A stretch of 64,000 nt of DNA from contig JBCAML010000009.1 in NCBI GenBank assembly GCA_038503075.1, positions 992,001 through 1,056,000 of the forward strand, read 5' to 3'. Position 1 is the stretch's first letter, and each line of letters starts with the position of its first letter. The notes under the pieces are model-generated. The model made no database searches. It saw only the letters and a program-made list of their open reading frames with translations, and was not told the origin of the DNA. The DNA comes from Gyromitra esculenta. Lineage: Eukaryota > Ascomycota > Pezizomycetes > Pezizales > Discinaceae. Below, piece by piece: positions 55,193 to 64,000 of this stretch. The position numbers were made by a program, and so were the translations under genes.

Positions 55193-56351
55193 TTACGCCA
55201 CTGCCTCCTCACCAGTAGGCACCGCCTGTATTTCAGCTAGAAGCTCCGGGCGATTTTGTGCCATGACCCTTCCAATCCTTTCCAGCATCTCCTCGGACAA
55301 AACCGGTTTGCCTAGAGCCTTTCGCTCTTCTCTCGCCCTCCTGTTGATCTCCTGCACCGGTGTCAACACCCTCGCGCTGTCCTTCATCTTCTTCTCCAGC
55401 TCCTCGGCGTGCTTCTTCGCAATGTACTCGGGATCATGCCTCGTCCTGAATTTTGAATATTTGTTCCGCAGTTCATCGATCACACTTGTCGGGAATGGCG
55501 GTTTTAGTAGGGTCGGGATGAAAGTTTTGGTTTCGACATCCAATATCCTAGTGTCGACGAGCTGGTCTATGGCTTCTGGCTTCGTTTTTAGAGGCCAGGG
55601 GATGCGGTCTTCCGTTCCTGGAATCAACCTCTCCCACGTCTTTCTTTTATTGCGCTTGTCAAAGTAAATTTTTGACATTTTGATGTTGGCGATCACTGTG
55701 TCCTTGAGAATGCCGGTTTCAGGATCGGGCAGGGGGTAGACGAGACGGACGTCGGCATATTTTAAGGGCATTTCGCTGTAGAGCACGCGGGAGCCTTCGG
55801 GTTTAAGAAAGGACTGGGGGATTTTCACTGGGATCTTTATGAAAGAGACAGGCGTAAGCAGAACGTTTCTTTTTTTTTTGAATATAAAGTGTCAGAGAAT
55901 CGTGTCTAGGAGAATGTACCATATTTAAGCTTTCCACAGTAATTTCGTCCCTTTTTTTCTCGAGACGCTTCACAACTCCAATTTTATGTCTATCCTGACC
56001 CTTCAAGAGCACAACTCTATCTCCAACGACGATGTTCCAATACTTCCTCCGTTGGTCTTTGGGCACATAGTCTCCATTGAGCGCTTCCTGCGACACCGCA
56101 CCGTACTCCTCGACTTCCTCCTTGCTTATTACTCGGCGAGGTGCTAGAGGACCCAGCATACGATCTTCCTTGGCTTCCTGGCGAGAGGCTCGAGCTTCTT
56201 TGACGAGATTGCGTATTCTGAGCTTTTCTTGTCGCATATCATCTTTTAGACGCAGCGCATCTTTCTTCTTGTTGAAGCGGATGAGAACCTTTGCGGCCTG
56301 GGTTTTGGCCCGGTAGGCGCGAGATGCTACGCGAGCTGGTGCCTTCAGCAT
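55193..56351 (-). CDS. MRPL40: Mitochondrial large-subunit ribosomal protein uL24m
   Basis: Exons (minus) 56351-55920 and 55834-55193; 357 aa. The N-terminal extension is basic (MLKAPARVASRAYRAKTQAAK, a plausible mitochondrial targeting region), followed by a KOW motif (VVGDRVVLLKGQDRHKIGVVKRLEKKR, interrupted here for display of its ends only at GDRV and VVKR). A long C-terminal part specific to fungal uL24m follows (PLPDPETGILKDTVIANIKM, DPEYIAKKHAEELEKKM). It binds 21S rRNA early in assembly of the mitochondrial large subunit. The intron (85 nt) separates the KOW region from the extension. Converges with the SNF2 gene (171 bp between stops) and is divergent from RRN3. Confidence 0.9.
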
Positions 56352-56951
56352 TCCGATGAAGGGCAATTGGCGGCGAATTGGGGTTGGCTGGGGGTGGGTG
56401 CATGTACATGTACATGTATTTCGTGGTGGGGGAGTGGATTTGAGATTCTGGACCAGCGCCAAGAGTTCCGTGTTACCCGGCTGGCTGGCTGGCTTCGCTA
56501 TTCCAGCGTCATGGCAGCACGCTGGCTGTCTGCAGCTAAAAGAGAGGGTTTGAGCGCTTAACCATTGAAGAACACGCCGTGCTGATCGTTTCGCCTTCAG
56601 TCTCGACAGCAGCCCAGGTGCTGTCCAGTTAACGCAAAAACAACTCGTCTCTAGAGCTTCCCAGGAATTCCAGTCCTTTCCCCCAGAGAAACGCGGGTGA
56701 TGTGGTGTCTGAATGGAGCTGCCTATTGATGTAGGGCTAGGGTACGTTTTAATTGGCTGCACGCACAAGCGCTGGCTTGCGGTGACAAATTGAGCCTCTT
56801 TACAGCCCACCAATCCTGTCTGAAATTTTCCCCAATTCGCGTGTACCCCCCACCACCACCACCATCACAGTTATTACTATCACAACCACAACCACATCCA
56901 TAGCCACCCCCCCTTCCACCGCCGCCATTTCTCTATAAACAGCAAGATATC
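56352..56951. promoter_or_regulatory. Shared upstream region of uL24m and RRN3 genes
   Basis: 600 bp between divergent ATGs. Near 56400 it has overlapping CATGTA units giving two TACATGTA sites. Near the RRN3 start it has CCACCA/CCACAA-rich sequence (56850-56935). Confidence 0.5.
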
Positions 56952-59046
56952 ATGGTCTCGATGCCGACCCCGGCAGACCACCAGACCCTCGCCGAGAACA
57001 GTATGCTTGGACACATTCGAACGAAGCGTGAGAAACGATCCCCAGATTTTGAATATGGGCCCAAATCACCTGCCAGCAAAAAGCCCAGAATTACAAACGG
57101 GGAAATAGGCGTGCTGGAGTCCCACTCGGCAAATCTGATATTCCGAAAATTTGTCAATAACGCTCTGAACGAAAAGGCTGCTGTAGGTTTCTGCTGTACC
57201 CTGTCGTCCCTACGGGGAGGGGAGGGGCCTAGCTCACGATGGATAACAGGGGAATTCAACAAACTTCGAAGTCCTCCGAAGAAAATTTGCCACCGACCCA
57301 TCCGAAGAATCAGCGCCATCTTCCCACGAATTGCAGATGACACTTTCAGCACTTACTCGGACCGTCTCACGCTTGAATGGATCCTGCTCGGCGTTAGTGA
57401 AGGATATCATTGAGTGTCAGTGGGTGGCAAGGAGCAATCTATTCGTTGGGACTTATGTCAGATTTTTGGGAAATCTTGTTAGCGCGCATTCAAACTATAT
57501 GGGAATCGTGACAAGGATGTTGGTGGGATATTTTGGGTATCGTAAGTATCCAATCTCAAACACTCATTTTCGGTTGCGAAGCTGACTTTGGCCAGTGCCA
57601 AACCACCTTGGGAAGCTACCAGGTCGCCAACCGATATCAAGAACTGTGATTCATGATCGCATCCACTACGCACTCCAATTTATCCTTGACTTGGTACCGA
57701 CAGCCGCATTCTCCACACTTTTTCCGACGTTGATGGCCGAGTTCCCCCACAGAAGCGAAAAGAAGCAAGCTCATACAAATTACCTGAAAAACCTACTAAG
57801 GGTTGTTGAATATGCGCCTGCTCTACGGAATAAGGTCTTGACAATGCTTACCGACAGAGTCATCAAGGTTGATGTCGAGATTCAGGTTGATCTCGATGAA
57901 CTGGAAGAAGACAAAGGGGAAGAGCTGGAGGCTGAGCTCACAGGAAAGATATATGAGAAAATTAAGGATGAGAGGGGGATTGAAGAAGATGATGACACGG
58001 ATGGTGGAGAAGAGTACGAAGAGGACGAAGATTCGGATGCAGTTACCAATATCAAAGAAACAGTTGATAAACTTGACTCTATGCTGCATTTACTCTTCGA
58101 ATATTATTCCAAGAGTTTCCCACCCAAATCTACCGAAGACCCATCCATGCATTCCATAGACACATTCGAACTTTTGTTGCGGTCTTTCGACACAACCGTC
58201 CTGCCTACCTACCGCTCGCGTTACACACAGTTCATCCTCTTCTGGGCATCCCAAAAATCGCCTCAATTTTCCGATCAGTTCTGCGTCTCAATTCTCGAAA
58301 AAGCGCTGGACAACTCTCGCCCTCAAGGGACTCGACAAGCAGCAGCGGCTTATATTGCATCGTTCGTTGCTCGAGCGAAATATATGCCGCAGAAGGATGT
58401 TAGGGCAGTGGTCAGGCTTATCTGTCGTTGGCTTGGGGCATTTGTGGACGAGAGGTCCCCGGAGTGTTATGGTCCGGATGTCTCTCGGTGGGGAGGATTC
58501 TACAGCGTATGTCAAGCGGTTATGTATATTTTCTGCTTTAGATGGAGGGATTTAAAAGAGGATGAAGAAGATGAATTTGGGATTGTGGAGGAACGGTGGA
58601 CTTCTGGACTGGAGGTGCTGGGGAAGGTTATTACTTCGAGATTCAACCCATTAAAGGTAAGATTTGCCACACTCTCCATTCTACGCCTTCCTGCCTGTCC
58701 AGGTTGCTAACGTATCACCTTAATTTTTAAGGTGTGCTCGCCCGCGGTCGTGGAAACATTTGCGAAAATCGCTAGCCATCTTCAGTTCCTTTTCTGTTTC
58801 ACAATCATGGAGCAAAACAAACGAACTGGCCTTGTTGGTGACGGTGAGCTGGAGAGCTACTTCCCTTTTGATCCCTACAGCCTCAAGAAGAGCAAGAAGT
58901 GGATTGAGGATTGTTATGTCGAATGGCAGCCCGTAGAGGGGCTCGAAGACGACGACGACGACGACAGCAGCGACGATATAGATGAAAACAATGATAATGA
59001 GGAGGAGCATGTGAGTGTAGACGATGATACTGATAATAGCGGGTAG
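56952..59046 (+). CDS. RRN3: RNA polymerase I initiation factor Rrn3 (TIF-IA)
   Basis: Exons 56952-57182, 57250-57541, 57596-58656, 58732-59046; 632 aa. A Lys/Arg-rich N-terminus precedes the HEAT-like Rrn3 body: LIFRKFVNNALNEKAA, LTRTVSRLNGSCSALVKDII, NYLKNLLRVVEYAPALRNKV, VDVEIQVDLDELEEDKGEE, RYTQFILFWASQKSPQFSD, QAAAAYIASFVARAKYMP. A central acidic loop (EEDDDTDGGEEYEEDEDSD) and an acidic C-terminus (DDDDDDSSDDIDEN...) are also typical. Rrn3 binds RNA polymerase I and brings it to the rDNA core promoter; TOR-dependent phosphorylation controls it in other eukaryotes. A second in-frame ATG lies three codons downstream (56961), so the exact start is open. Introns are 54-75 nt. Confidence 0.93.
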
Positions 59047-59849
59047 AGGTGTGAAAAAAGACTTCGGGTGATTCTCTTGTATCGTTTTAGCTTTTAAAAG
59101 TTAGGTGGCGTCTACTGTTTTTTTACCTTCTTTTTCTATTGTTTTATTTTCTCTGTTTTCAGCGGGTGTGTAAATTGCGGGTGGGTTAAGGGGTGAATTT
59201 CAAAAAATGGTTAAATGATTGGATTTGGCGATGTGTTCTAGACATGACAAGCCTGTAGTCCGTACATTACAAGGTACAAAAATTTGACCTTTTTATGCTT
59301 AGCTTAATGGAGGGCGATGATTTCTACCTGTTTCTTCAATGTCACGCACGTAGTTTTCAGTTTCACACTCATATAGTATCACTCGTTCATGTGTCGCATC
59401 TTCCCTTCGCTTCCGATGGAATCTAATTCCCGGAGCAAGGCACAAGACAAACTCCCTTCAAGCAATGGCTCAAAGAGGCTATTCGTGCTTTCCCTCAAAG
59501 CCCATAAAGCACCATTTTGTCTTTCAGCAACTTTGTCGAGTGAGAGTGGGTGAATCAGCGGTTGAAATCTGGCCTCAAACTAGCCACCTGTCTAGAAATA
59601 CATCATAATGTGGTCGGAACCTAAATACATAAATATCTTCAGTCTCCGTAAGTGATCGGAAATAGCATGGTATAGTATGGACTGAATTTCATCACCCTAG
59701 CAATACGCCGACCTATCTATGAACTTTATAGCAATCCAACTTTTCACCCCTGCCCTAATTCCCCAACATTTCGTACTCTCCCAACAAACGTCAACACATT
59801 AAAAATTGTAGGTCAAATCCACTCTTTTCTTTTAAACACCAACTCCCAT
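59047..59849. other. Convergent region between RRN3 and CBR1
   Basis: About 800 bp between converging stops, AT-rich, with T-rich stretches (59118-59160) fitting the RRN3 3' UTR. No gene or repeat is recognised. Confidence 0.55.
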
Positions 59850-60983
59850 TTAGAAGCAGAAAACTTGGTGGTCCAGTTTAGATACCGGCTTGGCGGGCTC
59901 ATAGCCAAGAGCGCTGGTAGCCTTCTTCATGGCGCTAACCATAGGCGGAGGGCCACAAACTAACATCTTGATGTCGGCTGCCGGGGCGGGACAATATTCC
60001 TACAAACAGCGAATTAGCTGTAGGTTCTAGAAAAAGGCGGTGAAAGTTGGGGAGGGTGTAGCAAACCTTGATCATGTCAGCGGTAACAAACCCAACATCA
60101 CCAGTCCAGCCCTCCGGAGGGTTGTTGAGGACGTAGTGTACACGGAAATTTTCGTGAGCAGCATGTAGTTCGTCCAGGTCCTCTTTCAACAAGATATCCT
60201 CCACGTTAACATTCGCAAAGATCAGGTCTACTTGGGTCTTGTCATCGTCGTTCCTCAGGATGGCCTTGATGATCTGTAACATTGGTGTGATACCGGTTCC
60301 ACCAGCGATCATGCCAAAAGCACGGACGAGATTTGAGCGGTAGTGGAAGTGGCCTTTAGGTCCCTTGACGCGGATAGTTTGGCCAACTTTGAGGTTCGCG
60401 ATATACTTGGATATGTTGCCGGTGGGATAGGTCTTGATCAAGAGGGAGAATTGACCTTTGTCGTGGTCAGAAGAAATTGGCGTATAAGAGCGTACAATTT
60501 CTTTGCCATCGATGTTGGCAGCAATGCTCACGTGCTGACCGATGGGGAGACCAAGTATGTCGTTAGCCCGAGGAAGGTTAAAGCGGTAGCTATAGGGTGC
60601 CAGGTCAGTACAGAAGGACAAGAACGGGAGCGAGATGTGGTGGGCTCAGTACATTCCAACGTTGTGAGAGACAACAATGGTCTCCGCAAGCTCAAACTCT
60701 TGGAATTGATCAGGCTTCAAAATTGTTCTTGATTCTGCGATGGGAAAGAAAGATCAGTCCACCGTACTCAATGAGGCTGTAGTAATTCGTTTCGTGGAAG
60801 ACAAAAGGGGTGTAACTCACGGCCGCGGAAGACTTTGAAGCCACCCAAGAGAGCGGCGCCTAGGATAGCATGGGGAACGTAGTTGTAGTCAATTATGGCA
60901 ACACCCACGACAAGGAGCCCGATGGGGATGTAGAGACCGTGGAGAGGTGTGCTGAGGAGGGATTGATTTGACTTGGATGCCAT
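59850..60983 (-). CDS. CBR1: NADH-cytochrome b5 reductase
   Basis: Exons (minus) 60983-60821, 60734-60653, 60589-60067, 59999-59850; 305 aa. The N-terminal membrane anchor ([18 protein letters not shown]) is followed by the FAD domain ([19 protein letters not shown], flavin motif RSYTPIS) and the NADH domain ([23 protein letters not shown]), ending VFCF with the family's terminal aromatic. The enzyme passes electrons from NADH to cytochrome b5 for sterol and fatty acid desaturation and other reactions at the ER or outer mitochondrial membrane; yeast Cbr1 also reduces a diphthamide factor. Exon 2 is short (82 nt). Its junction uses a GTACTG donor that gives SHNVGIYRFNLP, matching the family. 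Confidence 0.95.
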
Positions 60984-61460
60984 TGCGAAGGATTCTGGTT
61001 GGGGACGAGTAGAGTGGACAAAGGAGGAGAGGGAAGAGAAAGAAGACGAGAGAGAAAGAGGGAGGGAGTTGCAGTTAGTTGGATTTGTAGGGAAGGGGGC
61101 TCCGAGTATTGGGTCACCGACTGAGTAAGGCGATCAAGTAAATAATATTCAACTGGTCTGGGATGTCTCAGCAGGGATAGGATGGATGGACATCCCTATT
61201 GTGAAGAGAATTTGCAGAATGGATTGTTGTTAGAATGAGATAAGATAAGATGCAGCAACAGAGGGATGGGTGGAGAGATGGATGAAGGGATTGCTCACCA
61301 GGAAATACATTCGCATTTATATCCAGGTGAGATGGAGCCGAAGAGAATACATCAGGCCATTTTCAAGGTGGAGGAGAGAGAAATGGAGATGATTCATCGA
61401 TTAAATTGCAATAGATACATGTACTTGAAGTTGAAGGTGCAGTACATGTAACAATAAATG

Positions 61461-61570
61461 CCACGAGAGAGAGAGATGGATAGAGATGCAGAGACAGAGA
61501 TAGAGGCAGGGGCAGGGGCAGGGACGGGACGAAACGAAACGAGACGAGACAGAGAAGAGAAGAGAAGAGA
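61461..61570. repeat. Purine-rich simple-sequence tract
   Basis: Successive short tandem runs of GAGA, GGGGCA, GAAAC/GAGAC and AGAGA on the plus strand. Confidence 0.8.
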
Positions 61571-61727
61571 CTGACCAAACAGAAACACCATCACGACATC
61601 CCGAAATGGACATCTTCAAGCAAATACTCAGAGATCTGATAAGATTGCGATGACCACTGCCAAGCCACAGGCAGCTGTCTCTGCTGTAGAAAGCCCCGCC
61701 AGGCAGATGGAGAGTTCGAGGGTCTCG

Positions 61728-61774
61728 TCTACATCTACGTCTACATCTACATCTCATCTACATCTACATCTACA
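61728..61774. repeat. CTACAT hexanucleotide microsatellite
   Basis: Seven to eight imperfect CTACAT/CTACGT units, about 115 bp upstream of the SEC17 start. Confidence 0.85.
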
Positions 61775-61890
61775 CTATTAAATTCAACACCGCATCTCAC
61801 CAAACCGCCAACTGTCCTTTTACTGCTTAACCTCCAGAAACACGCTCCCCCGCATACACCCACTTCCTCAAAACCACTTCCTCATAAGTC

Positions 61891-63100
61891 ATGGCTCAAG
61901 ATCCCAAAACCCTCCTCGCCAGGGTCTGTCTCTCCCACCACTACCCTGGCTGCTGCTTCAAACTGACCAAGGCTAACTTCTCTCACAGGCCGACAAGGCG
62001 GCCGCATCTGCACAAGGGGGCTTCAGCTTCTTTGGTGGTCGAGCAGAGAAGCTCGAAGCCGCCGCCGACCTCTACGTTCAAGCTGCCAACGCCTATCGCA
62101 TGCAAAAACTAGGTTGGAACCCCCCCAAAGCCGCTTCCCCCGCCTTAGCTGAGCTGACTTGGTAACGATAATTAAAACAGGCCGAGAAGCTGGCCAGACT
62201 TTCGAAAAAGCTGCCGATCTCCAAACCAAGATTAACGAGCCCGACGATGCCGCCAATACCCTTGTCGAAGCTTATAAGGCGTACAAAAAGGACGACCCCT
62301 CCGCTGCCGCGCGCGTCCTCGAGATAGCTATCGGTCACTACACTCTCAAGGGTAATTTCCGAAGGGCCGCGACACACCAGCAGAATCTAGCAGAGCTGCT
62401 AGAGCTGGAAATTGGCGATATCCCCAAGGCGATTCAGGCATACGAGCTCGCTGGTGATTGGTTTCAGGGCGATAATGCCGAGGCGCTAGCAAATAAGGTG
62501 TTTTTGAAGGTGGCAGACCTCGCTGCACTAGCGGAGCAGTATGGGAAGGCTATCGAGAAGTACGAGGCAGTTGCAAGAAGCTCTGCAGGAAATAATTTGA
62601 TGAAGTGGAGCATGAAGGATTACTTCCTAAAGGCAGGGATTTGCCACATGGCTACAGGAGTGAGTCTTAAACCAAAGACACATGGAGGGGAGGGGACAAA
62701 ACAGCATTTGGATATCTAGGACTAATGACGTTGTGGGGTTCCAGGACAGAATTGCCGCAAAAAGGGCGTTGGATAGTTACGTCGACTTAGATATCACTTT
62801 TCCGAGTACAAGAGAGTTTCAGCTTTTACAGGTATGCTGCAGCCCAGGGAATATAAAGGATCACATACTAACGGCCCACGTAGGACATGATCGAGACGGT
62901 CGAAGCAGGCGACGACGACGCGTTCTCAGACAAAGTCTTCCAATATGATCAATTGAGCAAACTCGATAAATGGAAGACTACGATGTTGTTGAGAGTTAAA
63001 GAGAGTACGTAGAAATACCCTTCCTCTGTCATAGTTACGCAACAGATCACTAATAACTCTACCCTATATAGCTATTGTCAATGAAGACGATTTGGCTTAA
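61891..63100 (+). CDS. SEC17: Alpha-SNAP (Sec17), SNARE disassembly adaptor
   Basis: Exons 61891-61923, 61989-62112, 62181-62659, 62745-62831, 62884-63004, 63072-63100; 290 aa, the family length. The N-terminal [20 protein letters not shown] carries the hydrophobic membrane loop (FSFF). The TPR-like helical pairs follow: [65 protein letters not shown]. The C-terminus ends TIVNEDDLA, close to the conserved NEDDLT/L tail that contacts and stimulates Sec18/NSF. Sec17 binds the used cis-SNARE bundle so that Sec18 can take it apart after membrane fusion. The first exon has 11 codons and the last fewer than 10, so both ends depend on correct small-exon calls. Confidence 0.95.
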
Positions 63101-64000
63101 CCATAATGACTCCTTCACGCAACTTACGACGGAGATGGGGAGGCTGTTCGGGATATATTTTTCGCAGCTTTTATCTCTGTTACCACTATTACTACACTGC
63201 AGCATCCTAGCTACTATTTTTTTTTTTTTGATCGATCTCTTTTTTCCCATCACCTAGTCACTTACTGCCTATGGAGCGGTATCTGGTGGGTTAGTCCTTT
63301 TTACATCATTTTATCCCAGGTCACATATTCGTTTTCACTCTCTTATAGACGGAGTGGACTGGGGTTTGCCTATAATCAGGAATTCTACCAGAATCATGGA
63401 GACGAGATTAAGAGTTCTACTGTTTTGTCTTATCTATGGTTGGTTGTGCTTTGAGCAGGAGCTAAGCTAGCTGTCAAATTTGACCTACGCACCTAGAAGC
63501 ACTCCCTATTCCTAATCCGTAAAGGATATATGCATAGCCAGCGGGTTACAGGTGCCTGTTACTACATGTATCTAGAATCCCGAGATGTCTCTCCACATCA
63601 ACCAGTCATGATTATGGCTCACCCGGTTGGTATTCTCCATAGACGGTTTGGATGAACCCTGGGAGTTCAGATAGCCTTACCTAAGTTTAACTAGGCCTAT
63701 AATACTCGAAAGCCCAATTTGTTGGATATATTATATACGGTGGGTGTACGGCTAAACCTGGACTACCTATTTTGGGCCGATATTCCAAATACCTCACTCA
63801 GCCAAATTACTCAAGAAAAGACACAGAGTCTAGAAGTATGCTGGTGAGGTTTTGTATTTTTTTTACAGGGTATTGGAGACAGTGATTGTGGCTGAATATA
63901 ACTTCATTTTTGGCTGTAAAAAGTGCAGAATGGGAAGGTCCAAAAACTACCCAGGAAACGATCACATGTACACCGAGAAAAATAAAATACAATACTTTTT
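63101..64000. other. Downstream of SEC17, nothing recognised
   Basis: 900 bp to the window end without a supported gene. A T-run lies near 63220 and one TACATGTA near 63564. Confidence 0.5.

Larger units (their letters stand above)
60984..61890. promoter_or_regulatory. Shared upstream region of CBR1 and SEC17
   Basis: 907 bp between divergent ATGs. It contains GA-rich and GAAACGAGAC-like simple repeats (61461-61570), a CTACAT microsatellite (61728-61774) and two TACATGTA sites (61423 and 61441). Confidence 0.5.

Noticed and set aside
1..64000. CRISPR arrays, operons, rRNA genes.
   Set aside because: The window is eukaryotic nuclear DNA; no regularly spaced direct repeats or rRNA sequence were seen.

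Overview
This window is nuclear DNA of a filamentous ascomycete (Pezizomycotina). Housekeeping genes of fungal type carry many short GT-AG introns (about 50-130 nt), the gene families are fungal, and gene-dense stretches alternate with repeat-rich, gene-poor ones. The heavy chromovirus, LINE and MITE load would suit a repeat-expanded genome such as a Pezizomycete, but that placement is inference. All exon models were built by hand; every spliced CDS length is a multiple of three.

Layout. 1-2473: a LINE-like cluster with an intact 487-codon gag-like ORF1 and no reverse transcriptase, meeting a second 3' end tail-to-tail. 3187-10640: a retrotransposon stack. A 5'-truncated chromovirus (RT end, RNase H, integrase, chromodomain) keeps a 408-bp 3' LTR. 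Solo copies of that LTR and of an unrelated 735-bp LTR (B) are inserted into each other up to three levels deep, with 5-bp target duplications. 11699-17295: two protein kinases, CaMKK/Ssp1/Sak1-like and Hal4/Hal5-like. 17296-30852: gene-poor DNA with one 7-TM membrane protein gene (21718-23399) and many small TA-flanked inverted-repeat elements. 30853-42249: Sis1/Psi1-type DnaJ, RFX transcription factor, Yop1, Pex3 and Atg101. 42250-45058: a dense MITE cluster. 45059-63100: Ku70, mevalonate diphosphate decarboxylase, holocytochrome c synthase, an ERCC6L2-like SNF2 helicase, mitochondrial uL24, Rrn3, cytochrome b5 reductase and alpha-SNAP.

How the genes relate. They are mostly unrelated core functions: signalling and ion homeostasis (kinases), chaperoning, DNA repair (Ku70, ERCC6L2-like, RFX), ER shaping and membrane traffic (Yop1, Sec17), peroxisome and autophagy (Pex3, Atg101), sterol and haem metabolism (MVD, b5 reductase, haem lyase), and ribosome production (Rrn3, uL24m). 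Five pairs are divergent with shared upstream DNA: RFX/Yop1, Pex3/Atg101, haem lyase/SNF2, uL24m/Rrn3 and b5 reductase/Sec17.

The least explained signals are: (i) a two-stem RNA fold in the chromovirus LTR with compensatory changes between copies; (ii) LTR ends TTTYA...TGAGA instead of TG...CA; (iii) strong enrichment of the palindrome TACATGTA outside exons; (iv) several distinct TIR element families packed into 42.7-44.4 kb.
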